A stretch of 64,000 bases of DNA from Saccharothrix sp. NRRL B-16348 (GCF_001280085.1 NZ_LGED01000217.1:62001-126000), one strand, 5' to 3'; positions 53,852 to 62,560 are shown, counted from the stretch's first letter. Notes: generated from the sequence alone by a model not told the origin. Program-made: numbers and translations.

Positions 53852-54661
53852 ATGAACGTCCGCGTGGTCCTGCTCGCCTGTGCCGTCACCGCCCTGGTGT
53901 TGACGTGCGTCCAGTTCGCGGGCGAACGCCCCACCGCCCAATCGGCTGTCACGACTGTCACGACCACGCACCGGACCACGACGGCTTCGGTTCGGGCGAC
54001 GGCGACGACCGCGGTGACCACCACCAGCTCCAGGAAGGTCTACGCGTCCAGCTCGGACCTGCCCGACGGCGGCCCGATCCCGACCGGCGGTCACGGGACG
54101 TTCCACGTCGTGCCGGGGTCGTCGCCGGTGGTCGGGACGGGTGTCGTGCGCACGTACGCGGTGGAGGTCGAGGACGGTGTGGTCCACGACGAGCCGGGGT
54201 TCGCGGACTTCGTGCAGGCGACGCTGTCCGACCCGCGCGGCTGGACGGCTCGCGGTGACGTCGCGTTCCAGCGGGTGACCGGACCGGCGGCCATCCGGAT
54301 CCGGCTGACCTCGCAGAACACCGCCCGGGCGGTGTGCGGGTACGAGATCCCGGTGGACGTGTCGTGCCGCAACGGCGGCCTGGTGCACCTCAGCGCGGCG
54401 CGGTGGGTGCGCGGGGCGGTCGCGTTCGACGGCGACCTGACCTCCTACCGCCGGTACATGGTCAACCACGAGGTCGGGCACGCGCTGGGCGAAGGGCACC
54501 GGCCCTGCGCGGCGCACGGCGGGTTCGCGCCCGTGATGATGCAGCAGACGTTCAGCACGTCGAACGACGAGGTCGCCGCCATCATCGCGGGCGTGCCCCA
54601 GGGGGTGGCCATCCCGACGGACGGCAAGGTCTGCCGGCCGAACGGGTGGCCGTTCCCGTAG
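53852..54661 (+). CDS. Secreted DUF3152 protein, zinc-metalloprotease-like
   Basis: 269 residues; ATG at 53852. An N-terminal hydrophobic helix (VVLLACAVTALVLTC) acts as signal or anchor, a Thr-rich stalk runs to about residue 65, and the DUF3152 domain follows. It contains NHEVGHALGEGH, an HExxH-type zinc site with a third ligand, plus paired cysteines. Likely an extracytoplasmic peptidase; substrates are unknown. Divergent from the two-component system across 79 bases. Confidence 0.85.
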   Translation: MNVRVVLLACAVTALVLTCVQFAGERPTAQSAVTTVTTTHRTTTASVRATATTAVTTTSSRKVYASSSDLPDGGPIPTGGHGTFHVVPGSSPVVGTGVVRTYAVEVEDGVVHDEPGFADFVQATLSDPRGWTARGDVAFQRVTGPAAIRIRLTSQNTARAVCGYEIPVDVSCRNGGLVHLSAARWVRGAVAFDGDLTSYRRYMVNHEVGHALGEGHRPCAAHGGFAPVMMQQTFSTSNDEVAAIIAGVPQGVAIPTDGKVCRPNGWPFP

Positions 54662-54753
54662 GTCTTGGTCGTTGGGGTCCTGGGTGCGGCCCGGGTTCCT
54701 TGGTGCGGGCCGATTCTTTGGTGCGGCTCGGGTTCTTTGGTGCGGGCGGACTG

Positions 54754-56103
54754 TTAGCCCTTCGGTGCGGCGCGCATGCTGAAGTGCAGGTAGGGCGAGC
54801 CGTCCGGCAGCGTGTAGAAAACCACCGGAGCCCACGGCTCGTGCTCGTTGCGCCGTGCGGCGAACAGGCCCTCCTCCACCGGCACGAGCACCGCGGTGGT
54901 CACCGCGTTGATCGCGGCGAGCTCGCCGATGCTCTCGCCGCGCAGGTGCAGCACGCCGTCCTGCTCGGTGACCTCCACGTCGTAGCCCTCGCGCACGTAC
55001 GAGCCGACGTACCGGGTGACGTCCACCTCGGGCGGCTCGGCGGGCGGTTCGAAGTCCGGCACGGTGACGCCGGTGGTCTCGGTCAGCAGTTCGCTGAACA
55101 GCCGCTGGTAGACCTCGGCGGGCACGCCGCCGTTGGTGAGCAGCGCGACCGCCACCCCGGCGTCCGGCACGACCCGCAGGAACGCCTTCTGCCCGACCGT
55201 CGCGCCGTCGTGCCCGATCACCCGGCCACCCGGCCAGTCGTAGGCGATCCACCCGAGGCCCCAGCACATGTGGTGCGCGTGGGTCGCGGGCAGCTGCACG
55301 AACGGCCGCTGCATGGCGGCCACGTGCTCGGCGGGCAGGACCACGGTGCCGTCCGGTGTCCGGCCGCCGTCGAGGTGCAGTCGGGCGAACCGGACGACGT
55401 CGGCCGCGGTGGCGTTGATCGTCCCGGCCGGGCCGGCGGACCGCGCCAGTCCCCACACGGGTGCGGGCACGGGCTCCTCGCCGGGTTCACCGAGGTGGCC
55501 GAGCGCCGAGCGGAACCTCAGCACGTCCTCGGCCAGCGTCATCGTGCTGTGCGCGCCGAGCGGGTCGAGCAGGCGCTCGCGCAGGGCGACGTCCCAGACC
55601 TGGCCGGTCAACACCTCGATGATCCGGCCGAGCACGGTGAACCCGCTGTTGCAGTAGGACATCGTGACGCCCGGCGGGTGGTTCTGGCCGAGCCCCGCGC
55701 ACGCCGCGACGTAGGCGGCCACGCAGTCGTCACCGCGTCCGGTGTCGTGGAAGAAGTCCCCGTCGATGCCGCTGGTGTGCGACAGCAGTTGGCGTGGCGT
55801 CACGGTCTTGGTCGCCACGGCGTCGGCCACGGCGAACTCGGGCAGCACGGAGACCACCGGCGCGTCCAGGTCGAGCGCGCCCTCGGCGACCAGCTGCATG
55901 ATCAAGGTGGCGGTGTAGAGCTTCGTGATCGAGCCGATCTGGAACAACGAGTCCGTGGTGGCCTCGACGCCGGTGCCGCGGTGCAGCACGCCGGTCGCGC
56001 ACTCGTGAATCTCGCCGTCGGCCAAGACCGCCAACGACGCGCCTGGCACTTGGTGCGCCTGGCACAGCTCCGCCAACCGTCCCTGCCAGTGGTTGATGTC
56101 CAT
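54754..56103 (-). CDS. Serine hydrolase, beta-lactamase/esterase class C fold
   Basis: 449 residues; ATG at 56103. SxxK in FQIGSITKLY (nucleophile Ser about residue 54), the second motif YCN in MSYCNSGF (about 150) and a C-terminal HDGATVGQKAFL that stands for the third motif. A beta-rich domain follows from about residue 340. No signal peptide, so a cytoplasmic esterase or D-aminopeptidase-like enzyme rather than a secreted beta-lactamase. Single gene. Confidence 0.88.
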   Translation of the reverse strand: MDINHWQGRLAELCQAHQVPGASLAVLADGEIHECATGVLHRGTGVEATTDSLFQIGSITKLYTATLIMQLVAEGALDLDAPVVSVLPEFAVADAVATKTVTPRQLLSHTSGIDGDFFHDTGRGDDCVAAYVAACAGLGQNHPPGVTMSYCNSGFTVLGRIIEVLTGQVWDVALRERLLDPLGAHSTMTLAEDVLRFRSALGHLGEPGEEPVPAPVWGLARSAGPAGTINATAADVVRFARLHLDGGRTPDGTVVLPAEHVAAMQRPFVQLPATHAHHMCWGLGWIAYDWPGGRVIGHDGATVGQKAFLRVVPDAGVAVALLTNGGVPAEVYQRLFSELLTETTGVTVPDFEPPAEPPEVDVTRYVGSYVREGYDVEVTEQDGVLHLRGESIGELAAINAVTTAVLVPVEEGLFAARRNEHEPWAPVVFYTLPDGSPYLHFSMRAAPKG

Positions 56104-56179
56104 CGCCCGCTCCCCCCGGATGGCGCGAAACTTTGCGAAAACCCTTCGCGTTAACCCACACCGTACCGATTTCCTTGAT

Positions 56180-56755
56180 CTATGGCAGGGGTTTGTCGTC
56201 GGTCCACGTGTAGTCCGGGGTCCGGTAATCGCCACACCGGGTGAGGAGTCGGTCGAGGTCGTGGTCCACCAGCAGCATGTCCCGATACGGCGGCTTGAGG
56301 AACCCTTCCTCCACCATGTGGTCGACCATCCTGATCAAGTGCGTGAAGTAGCCGTCCACGTCGAGCAGCGCGACCGGCTTGGTGTGCAGGCCGAGCTGGG
56401 CCCACGTCCACACCTCGAACAGCTCTTCCAGCGTGCCCGCGCCGCCGGGCAGGGTCACGAACGCGTCGGCCAGCTGCGCCATCAACGCCTTGCGCTCGTG
56501 CATGGATTCCACGACGTGCAGTTCCGTGAGATTCTCGTGCGCCACTTCCCAGTCGACGAGGCTGCGCGGGATCACCCCGATCACCGACCCGCCCGCGGCG
56601 AGCGCTCCGTCGGCCAGCGCACCCATCGTGCCGACCCGGCCGCCGCCGTAGACGATGTCGATGCCCCGTTCGGCCAGGGTGCGACCTACTCGTCGGGCCA
56701 CGTCGACGTGCCGGAGCCGTCCGTTGGAGGAGCCGCAGAACACGCACACCCGCAT
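56180..56755 (-). CDS. LOG family protein (cytokinin riboside 5'-monophosphate phosphoribohydrolase)
   Basis: 191 residues from the ATG at 56755. VCVFCGSSNG at the start, GGGRVGTMG, and the family signature LPGGAGTLEELFEVWTWAQLG (about residues 95-115) with catalytic Arg/Glu. It splits nucleoside monophosphates to free base and ribose-5-phosphate. The frame stays open upstream only because it runs into the 19-bp tandem repeat; those codons are not part of the gene. Confidence 0.88.
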   Translation of the reverse strand: MRVCVFCGSSNGRLRHVDVARRVGRTLAERGIDIVYGGGRVGTMGALADGALAAGGSVIGVIPRSLVDWEVAHENLTELHVVESMHERKALMAQLADAFVTLPGGAGTLEELFEVWTWAQLGLHTKPVALLDVDGYFTHLIRMVDHMVEEGFLKPPYRDMLLVDHDLDRLLTRCGDYRTPDYTWTDDKPLP

Positions 56756-56788
56756 GGGGACACGGTAGGTGAGGCTGGTCGGGTCGGT

Positions 56789-56874
56789 GGTTCGGTTCGG
56801 TTCGGTTCGGTGTCGGTGGTTCGGTTCGGTGTCGGTGGTTCGGTTCGGTGTCGGTGGTTCGGTTCGGTGTCGGT
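56789..56874. repeat. 19-bp tandem repeat, four units
   Basis: GGTTCGGTTCGGTGTCGGT is repeated four times exactly (56799-56874), preceded by a partial unit. It lies in the promoter region of the LOG gene. Confidence 0.95.
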
Positions 56875-56912
56875 GGTTGAGTTCCGTTCGGTGGTGTCGC
56901 TCGGGTTCGGCT

Positions 56913-57075
56913 CGATTTGACATGGGGCCCTTACGGGCACTCCAGGCAGGCCAAAGCCGGGCAGGCCTGGCGGGAAGAGCGTCCGCCAAGCCTGCCCGGC
57001 TTCCTGGCGGGAAGAGCGTCCGCCAAGCCTGCCCGGCTTCGACCAGCCTAAAGCACCCGAACCCATGTCAAATCG
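56913..57075. repeat. 163-bp structured element bounded by 14-bp inverted repeats
   Basis: CGATTTGACATGGG (56913-56926) and its exact complement (57062-57075) bound the element. Inside, AAGCCGGGCAGGC (56954-56966) is complementary to GCCTGCCCGGCTT, present twice (56990 and 57027), because a 37-bp unit (56967-57003) is tandemly duplicated (57004-57040). An inner TGGCGG/CCGCCA stem completes a nested hairpin. No open frame. The form is like a small non-autonomous (MITE-like) element. The DNA from 57076 to 57259 is GGTT-rich and degenerate, without a gene. Confidence 0.7.
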
Positions 57076-57259
57076 GGCCTCTGCGGTGGTGTGGCGGGTC
57101 CGCGGTGCGGCCGTTGGGTGAGGTTCTGAGTGGGGCGGTTGCGGGTTCGTTGTGCGGCCGGGTGGGTGAGGGTTTCGGTGGGCGGTTGCCGGTCCGTTGT
57201 GTGGCCGTTGGGTTGAGCGGCCAGGGGTCGTCGGTTGGGGGTTCGTTGGCTTTGGTGTG

Positions 57260-57367
57260 TCACTCGGCCGGGCGAAGAGTGCAACCTGGGACAACCCAAA
57301 CCGCATTACTCACGTTAGCCGGATAAAACGGCCGGCCCGGCGGCGGACACGGGTGGGCAGGTGAGGG
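57260..57367 (-). repeat. 108-bp dispersed repeat, copy B (inverted copy of 1703-1810)
   Basis: Complement of copy A with a 78-base perfect core (57290-57367) and four differences in the remaining 30. It lies just past the SDR stop codon in the same orientation as that gene, mirroring copy A's position. Confidence 0.85.
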
Positions 57368-57375
57368 AGGTGGTG

Positions 57376-57431
57376 TCAGCGGCCGAGGTTTGCGCCGTGG
57401 GTGGTTGGGTCAGCGGCCGAGGCCTGCGCCG
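57376..57431. repeat. Near-duplicate of the SDR gene's 3' end
   Basis: The last 22 bases of the SDR gene including its stop (57410-57431) recur at 57376-57397 with two differences, 34 bases apart. The copy lies between the gene and dispersed repeat B. Confidence 0.75.
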
Positions 57432-58129
57432 CCGTTGACGCCGATGACCTGGCCCGTGAGGTGGCCCGCTTCCGGGGAGGTCAGGAACGTGACGGTGGCG
57501 GCGATGTCGGAGGGGCGGCCCGTGCGGCCGTTGGCGGGGTTGCCCACCAGCTTCTTGCGCCGCTCCTCGGACAGGGTGCCGCCGAAGAACTCGGTCTCCT
57601 CGGTGACGCCGGGCGACACGACGTTGACCGTGATGCCACGACCGCCCAGTGCGAACGCCAGGTCCGCGGTCCACGCTTCGATCGCCGCCTTGGCCGCGCC
57701 GTAGCTGCCCGAGCCGCGGCGGGCCGCGATGGAGCCGATGGTGACCACCCTGGCGTCGTCGGCCAGGCGCGGTTCCAGGGCGGTGGTGACCAGGACGGCG
57801 GTGAGCACGTTGGACTCGAAGTTCGCCAGCCACAGGTCGCGCACGTCCGCCAGACCCTCCGGCGCGGGACGGCGGCGGGCCATGTTGCCGCCCGCGTTGT
57901 TCACCAGCACGTCGACGCGGTCCGGCAGCTCGGCCAGCGCGTCCCGCACCTGGTCGGGGTCGGCGGCGTCGAACACGACTGCCCGGGCGCCGACTTCCGC
58001 AGCGGCGGAGGCGAGGACGTCGGCGCGCCTGCCGGTGACCACGACGTCCAGGCCCTGCTTGACCAATTCGGCGGCCACCGCCTTGCCGATGCCCGTCCCG
58101 CCACCGGTCACGACTGCTGTTCTCGTCAT
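57410..58129 (-). CDS. Short-chain dehydrogenase/reductase
   Basis: 239 residues. VTGGGTGIGKAV cofactor loop, Arg-Arg after strand 2 (NADP preference), NNAGGN, Ser in IGSIAAR and YGAAKAA catalytic Tyr/Lys. The C-terminus GQVIGVNGGAGLGR is typical of FabG-like SDRs. Single gene; the stop codon region is duplicated downstream. Substrate unknown. Confidence 0.9.
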   Translation of the reverse strand: MTRTAVVTGGGTGIGKAVAAELVKQGLDVVVTGRRADVLASAAAEVGARAVVFDAADPDQVRDALAELPDRVDVLVNNAGGNMARRRPAPEGLADVRDLWLANFESNVLTAVLVTTALEPRLADDARVVTIGSIAARRGSGSYGAAKAAIEAWTADLAFALGGRGITVNVVSPGVTEETEFFGGTLSEERRKKLVGNPANGRTGRPSDIAATVTFLTSPEAGHLTGQVIGVNGGAGLGR

Positions 58130-58359
58130 GCCTGGTTCCTATCAGCGGAATTCGCGGGGGTCGATCCGCTCGTCGGCCCAATGATTGTTCACATTCGTGA
58201 TCGGTTTCACGGTTGTGATCAGCCACGGGCGGGTGAAGTGTTGTCACACGTTCGTCGCTCATTTTTCAGCCGAACGTGGAGTTGACCGTCCGTGACCGCC
58301 GGCGCCGAACTACCTTCCGGCGGAAAGACGGTTTCGCCACGCTACCCGGAGGTGTCGTC

Positions 58360-58839
58360 GTGCAGGTCAACCCGTGGCTGGTCCTCGCGCTCGTAGGCGG
58401 TCTCGTTGGCGCCGACCAGGTTCACGCCGGGGAAACCCGGGAAGCGACCGTGGAAGTGCTGACGAAACGGACGCTCATGTCGGCGCCCGTCGCGCCCACC
58501 GTCGGTCTCGGGTTCGTCTCCGGCGGGGAACTCCTGCAAGCCGACGGCTCCGCCAAGATCGGGGACGGCTATTCGCATTGCGGCGTGCTCGCCGTTTCGG
58601 TGGCCGTGCCGCCGGAGGTCACCACGCACTGCACGTCCACATTCCGGCTGCCCGACGGCGAACTGCACCTCTCCGGCCTCCGCAAGTACAAGTCGATCGC
58701 GGCGGGCTTCGAGGACACGTCCGTCGCCGTCACCGGCGGCACGGGCTCCTACGCCAACGTGCGCGGCGAGGGCAAGGTGACGCGGTCGAGTTCGTCGGAG
58801 GTCGGCTACAAGTTCGTCTTCACGATCGTCACCGACTAG
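58360..58839 (+). CDS. Secreted allene-oxide-cyclase-barrel-like protein
   Basis: 159 residues from the GTG at 58360 (GGAGGT upstream). A signal peptide (NPWLVLALVGGLVGADQVHA) precedes a beta-barrel whose GGTGSYANVRGEGKV segment is the hallmark of the dirigent/allene oxide cyclase superfamily. Two cysteines (SHCGV, THCTST) may pair. Bacterial members are mostly uncharacterised. Its stop overlaps the stop of the converging binding-protein gene by four bases. Confidence 0.75.
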   Translation: MQVNPWLVLALVGGLVGADQVHAGETREATVEVLTKRTLMSAPVAPTVGLGFVSGGELLQADGSAKIGDGYSHCGVLAVSVAVPPEVTTHCTSTFRLPDGELHLSGLRKYKSIAAGFEDTSVAVTGGTGSYANVRGEGKVTRSSSSEVGYKFVFTIVTD

Positions 58840-59882
58840 CGCCGCGAGAACACCAGGTCACCGGACACCGGGACGAGCGGTGCGCGGCGGTTGTCCACGA
58901 CCGCCAGTGACGGGCCGTCGCGCCACTGCCCGCCCGCCAACGGGACCGTGGCCACGCCGGGCACGGGGCCGACGGTCCAGTCGAGCACGCCGGCGATCGT
59001 CGTCAACCGCGTCGACGCCAGCACGTCGGCGACCGCGGCGGGCGAGTCCGCCTCCCCCGCCGCGTGCACGGCCACCTCGAACAACGCGTGCGCGAGCCCG
59101 AGCGGTTGCAGCCACGTCGAGCCGGTGGCGTCCTCGTAGGCGCGCGCGAGGTCGCGTGGCGTCCGCCCGTCGCGCCCGACGTGCTCGTGCTCGGGCGTCC
59201 ACGACACGATCGTCGCGACCCGCTCCAGGCCGTGCCGGGCCACGCCGAACGGGTAGGTCAGCCACCGCGAGCACGTCACCAGCCGGGGCCGCCGCGCGCG
59301 CACGACGGCGGCCAGGTCGGCGGCGGTCGCGGCGCTGGTCACCACCTCGACGTCGCCGACGGCGGGCACGACGCCGCTCGACTCCCGGTACGGCAGGTCG
59401 ACCAGGTGGTGCCCGCGGGCGGCGGCGACGGGCGCGAACCACCGCCGCAGCGCGGCGCCCTGCGGGCCGTCGTTCCACACGCAGCCGACGGTCCGCGCCG
59501 GGCCGAGGTGCTCCCACAGGTCGGCGAACACGGCGGCGATGTCGTCCAGGCCCCAGCAGAAGTGGAACGCCGGTCCCGGCCGCCGACCGGCGTCGAACAC
59601 CTGCCAGGGCAACGTCGTGGACACGGACGGCACCTCGTGCTCGGCGCAGGCGTCCACCACCGCTGGCAACGTCGTCGTGCCGCCCAACGTCACCACGATC
59701 CGCACGCCGGACTCGACGAGCGACCGGGTCGCCGCGCGGGCGCCCTCGGGCGTCGAGCCGCTGTCCCGCACCACCACCTCGGCGGGCCACGGCAGGCCGG
59801 TGGCGACGTACTCCAACGGCGCGCCGAGCGGCGCGAGGCGTCCGGTCGCCGCGAGGACGACCCCGATCTTCGGGCGTGGCAC
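58836..59882 (-). CDS. Periplasmic-binding-protein-like (LivK-type) domain protein, no signal peptide
   Basis: 348 residues with the two-lobed type 1 ligand-binding fold of branched-chain amino acid receptors: PKIGVVLAATGRLAPLGAP, VTLGGTTTLPAV, VPSVSTTLPWQVF, VWNDGPQG and a C-terminal ALFEVAVHAAG. The first residues have no signal peptide or lipobox, so it is either cytoplasmic or its true start was missed; no upstream extension looks like a signal. No transporter genes lie nearby. Possibly a ligand sensor. Confidence 0.7.
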   Translation of the reverse strand: MPRPKIGVVLAATGRLAPLGAPLEYVATGLPWPAEVVVRDSGSTPEGARAATRSLVESGVRIVVTLGGTTTLPAVVDACAEHEVPSVSTTLPWQVFDAGRRPGPAFHFCWGLDDIAAVFADLWEHLGPARTVGCVWNDGPQGAALRRWFAPVAAARGHHLVDLPYRESSGVVPAVGDVEVVTSAATAADLAAVVRARRPRLVTCSRWLTYPFGVARHGLERVATIVSWTPEHEHVGRDGRTPRDLARAYEDATGSTWLQPLGLAHALFEVAVHAAGEADSPAAVADVLASTRLTTIAGVLDWTVGPVPGVATVPLAGGQWRDGPSLAVVDNRRAPLVPVSGDLVFSRR

Positions 59883-59932
59883 GGCGGCAACCTATCGACG
59901 ACGCCGGTGCCACGATCGGGCGATCCCCGGAT

Positions 59933-59993
59933 GTCGAATGAATTCGACGGATTCGTCGAACGACGGGCCGCTTCGGCGTCGAATGATGTCGAC
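59933..59993. promoter_or_regulatory. Two related palindromes upstream of the GH5 cellulase
   Basis: GTCGAATGAATTCGAC (59933-59948, 7-bp perfect arms) and GTCGAATGATGTCGAC (59978-59993) lie exactly 45 bases apart, just above four helical turns. The rest of the 368-base gap (59883-60250) shows no supported gene and no CebR box. Confidence 0.45.
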
Positions 59994-60250
59994 TTCCGGT
60001 GGCGATTCCGAATTGACGGAGACACCGCCGGTCGATTCCCGTCGAAACCCTTGCGTCACCCATCCGTTACCGTCAACATCATGACGAGGCAGCGCTGGAA
60101 CACGCCCGCCGCGCCCGGTCCCACGGTCGTGGCGTGCGGGTGCGCCGGGCACCGACCGGCGCATCCGGATTCCCACTGCGGCCGGCTTCACCGCCCGCGC
60201 GTGTTCGGTTCCCACCCCTCCCGCTGCCGCACGCGATTACGAGGAGCGTC

Positions 60251-62368
60251 ATGGCCGATATGCGCGACAAGCTGAAAAAAATCCGTTGGCGGGTTGGCCT
60301 GCTGGCCACCGGAATGGCCTCGTTGCTCGCGGGCATGGGTGTTGTCGCGGTGACCGACGCCCAGGCGGCGGCGGGCTGCCGGGTCGTGTACTCGGTGCCG
60401 AGCCAGTGGCAGGGCGGCTTCACCGGCAACGTCAACATCACCAACCTGGGTGACCCGATCACCGGCGGGTGGCGGCTCACGTGGGCGTTCCCGGCCGGCC
60501 AGACGGTCACCCAGGCGTGGAACGCGGCCGTCACGGCGTCGGGCAGCCAGGTCACCGCGACCAACGTCGGCTACAACCCGAACATCGCGACCGGCGGCTC
60601 GGTCTCGTTCGGCTTCAACGGCTCGTGGACGGGCTCGAACCCGGCGCCGTCGTCGTTCGCGCTCAACGGCGTCACCTGCACCGGTGACACGACGACGACC
60701 ACCAGCACGAGCACGAGCACCAGCACCACCACGACCACCAGCACGACCACCACGACGACCACGACCACGCCGGCGGGCGACGCCATGGCGAGGGTCGCGG
60801 ACATGCAGCCGGGCTGGAACCTGGGCAACTCGCTGGACGCCACCGGCGCCGACGAGACGTCGTGGGGCAACCCGCGCATCACCGAGGCGCTGCTGGACAA
60901 CGTGCGGGCGCAGGGTTTCAAGAGCATCCGCATCCCGGTCACGTGGAGCGCGCACCAGGGCGGCGCGCCCGGTTACACCATCGAGGCGGCGTACCTGGCG
61001 CGCGTCAAGGAGGTCGTGAACTGGGCGTTGGCCGACGGCTTCTACGTGATGATCAACATTCACCACGACTCGTGGCAGTGGATCAACGCCATGCCGACGG
61101 ACCGCACGAACGTGCTGAACCGCTACAACGCGGCGTGGACGCAGATCGCGACCGCGTTCCGGGACGTCTCGCCGAAGCTGATGCTGGAGAGCGTCAACGA
61201 GCCGCAGTTCGCCAACAGCTCGGGTGACGCGCAGAACGCGCAGCTGCTGGACGAGCTCAACAAGTCGTTCCACCGGATCGTGCGCGCCTCGGGCGGCAAC
61301 AACGCCACCCGCCTGCTCGTGCTGCCGACCCTGCACACGTCGTCGGAGCAGGCGCGGGTCGACGAGCTGGTGGCCACGTTCAACGCGTTGAACGACCCGA
61401 ACCTCATCGCCACGTTCCACTTCTACGGCTACTGGCCCTTCAGCGTGAACGTCGCGGGCGGGACGAAGTTCGACGCCGCCGTGCAGAAGGACCTGACCGA
61501 CTCGTTCGACCGGGTGGCCAACGCGTTCGTGGCGCGCGGCATCCCGGTCATCCTGGGCGAGTACGGGCTGCTGGGCTTCGACCGGCACACGGGCACCATC
61601 CAGCAGGGCGAGAAGCTGAAGTTCTTCGAGTTCCTCGGGCACTACGCCCGCACGAAGAAGATCACCACCATGCTGTGGGACAACGGCCAGCACTTCGGCC
61701 GCACGTCGTTCCAGTGGAGCGACCCGGAGCTGACCGCGCAGCTCAAGTCGAGCTGGACGACCCGGTCCGGCACGGCGTCGTCCGACCAGGTGTTCAGCGC
61801 CAAGGCGTCGGCGATCACCGCCAAGTCGCTGACGCTCAACCTGAACGGCACGTCGTTCGTCGGGCTGAGCCAGGGCGGCACCGACCTGGTGCGGGGCACG
61901 GACTACACGGTCAGCGGCGACCAGCTGACCATCACGGCGGCGGCGATCACCCGGTTGAGCGGTTCGCGGGCGTACGGCACGAACGCGACGCTGTCGGCCC
62001 GGTTCTCGGCGGGTGTGCCGTGGCGGATCAACCTGGTCACCTACGACACGCCGGTGCTGTCGAACGCGACCGGGACGACGAGCGCGTTCGCCGTCCCGAC
62101 CCAGTTCCGCGGCGACCAGTTGGCCACGATGGAGGCCAAGTACGCGGACGGCAGCAACGCCGGACCGCACAACTGGACCTCCTTCAAGGAGTTCGACGTC
62201 ACGTTCGCGCCGAACTACACCGCGAACACCACGACGTTGAAGCCGGAGTTCTTCGCCGAGGTCACGGACGGCTCGCGGGTGACGCTGACGTTCCACTACT
62301 GGAGCGGCGCCAAGGTGACCTACTACGTCACCAAGTCCGGCACGTCGGTCACCGGCTCCACCGCCTGA
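60251..62368 (+). CDS. Secreted endoglucanase, CBM2-GH5 (subfamily 4-like) with C-terminal CBM modules
   Basis: 705 residues; ATG at 60251 with GAGGAG upstream (ATG at 60260 is possible). Signal peptide about 1-40, CBM2 about 42-145 bounded by cysteines, Thr/Ser linker about 147-176, GH5 barrel from about 178 (PGWNLGNSLDA, SWGNP), acid/base Glu317 in SVNEPQF and nucleophile Glu437 in ILGEYGLLG. Two beta modules follow: a CBM_X2-like domain (about 520-605) and a CBM46-like domain (about 610-700, FHYWSGAKVTYYV). This GH5_4-type build acts on beta-glucan or xyloglucan outside the cell. Confidence 0.9.
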   Translation: MADMRDKLKKIRWRVGLLATGMASLLAGMGVVAVTDAQAAAGCRVVYSVPSQWQGGFTGNVNITNLGDPITGGWRLTWAFPAGQTVTQAWNAAVTASGSQVTATNVGYNPNIATGGSVSFGFNGSWTGSNPAPSSFALNGVTCTGDTTTTTSTSTSTSTTTTTSTTTTTTTTTPAGDAMARVADMQPGWNLGNSLDATGADETSWGNPRITEALLDNVRAQGFKSIRIPVTWSAHQGGAPGYTIEAAYLARVKEVVNWALADGFYVMINIHHDSWQWINAMPTDRTNVLNRYNAAWTQIATAFRDVSPKLMLESVNEPQFANSSGDAQNAQLLDELNKSFHRIVRASGGNNATRLLVLPTLHTSSEQARVDELVATFNALNDPNLIATFHFYGYWPFSVNVAGGTKFDAAVQKDLTDSFDRVANAFVARGIPVILGEYGLLGFDRHTGTIQQGEKLKFFEFLGHYARTKKITTMLWDNGQHFGRTSFQWSDPELTAQLKSSWTTRSGTASSDQVFSAKASAITAKSLTLNLNGTSFVGLSQGGTDLVRGTDYTVSGDQLTITAAAITRLSGSRAYGTNATLSARFSAGVPWRINLVTYDTPVLSNATGTTSAFAVPTQFRGDQLATMEAKYADGSNAGPHNWTSFKEFDVTFAPNYTANTTTLKPEFFAEVTDGSRVTLTFHYWSGAKVTYYVTKSGTSVTGSTA

Positions 62369-62384
62369 CCGTCGCGCACGACAG

Positions 62385-62420
62385 CCGGCGGCCCGGAGCA
62401 CACCCGCTCCGGGCCGCCGG
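62385..62420. terminator. Hairpin terminator of the GH5 gene
   Basis: CCGGCGGCCCGGAG (62385-62398) pairs perfectly with CTCCGGGCCGCCGG (62407-62420), 17 bases after the stop. Confidence 0.8.
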
Positions 62421-62511
62421 TTCGCGGTTCAGGGCTGGTCGCTGAGGAGGGCACGCACGCGGGCAAGATCGTCGTGACGGTCCAGTGCCCTCGTCCGCGG
62501 TGTCGACGCAC

Positions 62512-62525
62512 GAGTAGTCGTACTC
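62512..62525. promoter_or_regulatory. Palindrome GAGTA-gtcg-TACTC
   Basis: A perfect 5-bp-arm inverted repeat 36 bases before the GTG of the small membrane gene; it may be an operator or overlap its promoter. Confidence 0.35.
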
Positions 62526-62560
62526 ATGCGCGGCGCCGGGTGGTCGGCGAGACTGGCCGC

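Noticed and set aside
54662..54753. Repeated TTCTTTGGTGCGGG-like phrases after the DUF3152 gene
   Set aside because: Three imperfect phrases in 92 bases; too short and degenerate to call an element, although slippage repeats are possible.
51371..55456. A single open frame of 1,361 codons covering the histidine kinase and beyond
   Set aside because: Only the part from 53110 matches a protein family; upstream codons are Arg/Gly/Pro-rich antisense of the response regulator, DUF3152 and serine hydrolase genes, as expected in very GC-rich DNA.
56756..56989. N-terminal extension of the LOG protein (Asn/Arg/Thr/Glu-rich)
   Set aside because: It is translated tandem repeat; the LOG family begins at the MRVCVFCGSS methionine.
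60081..60275. A 64-codon Arg/His/Cys-rich frame before the GH5_4 gene
   Set aside because: It overlaps the cellulase start, lacks a ribosome site and has no recognisable pattern; more likely 5' untranslated region.
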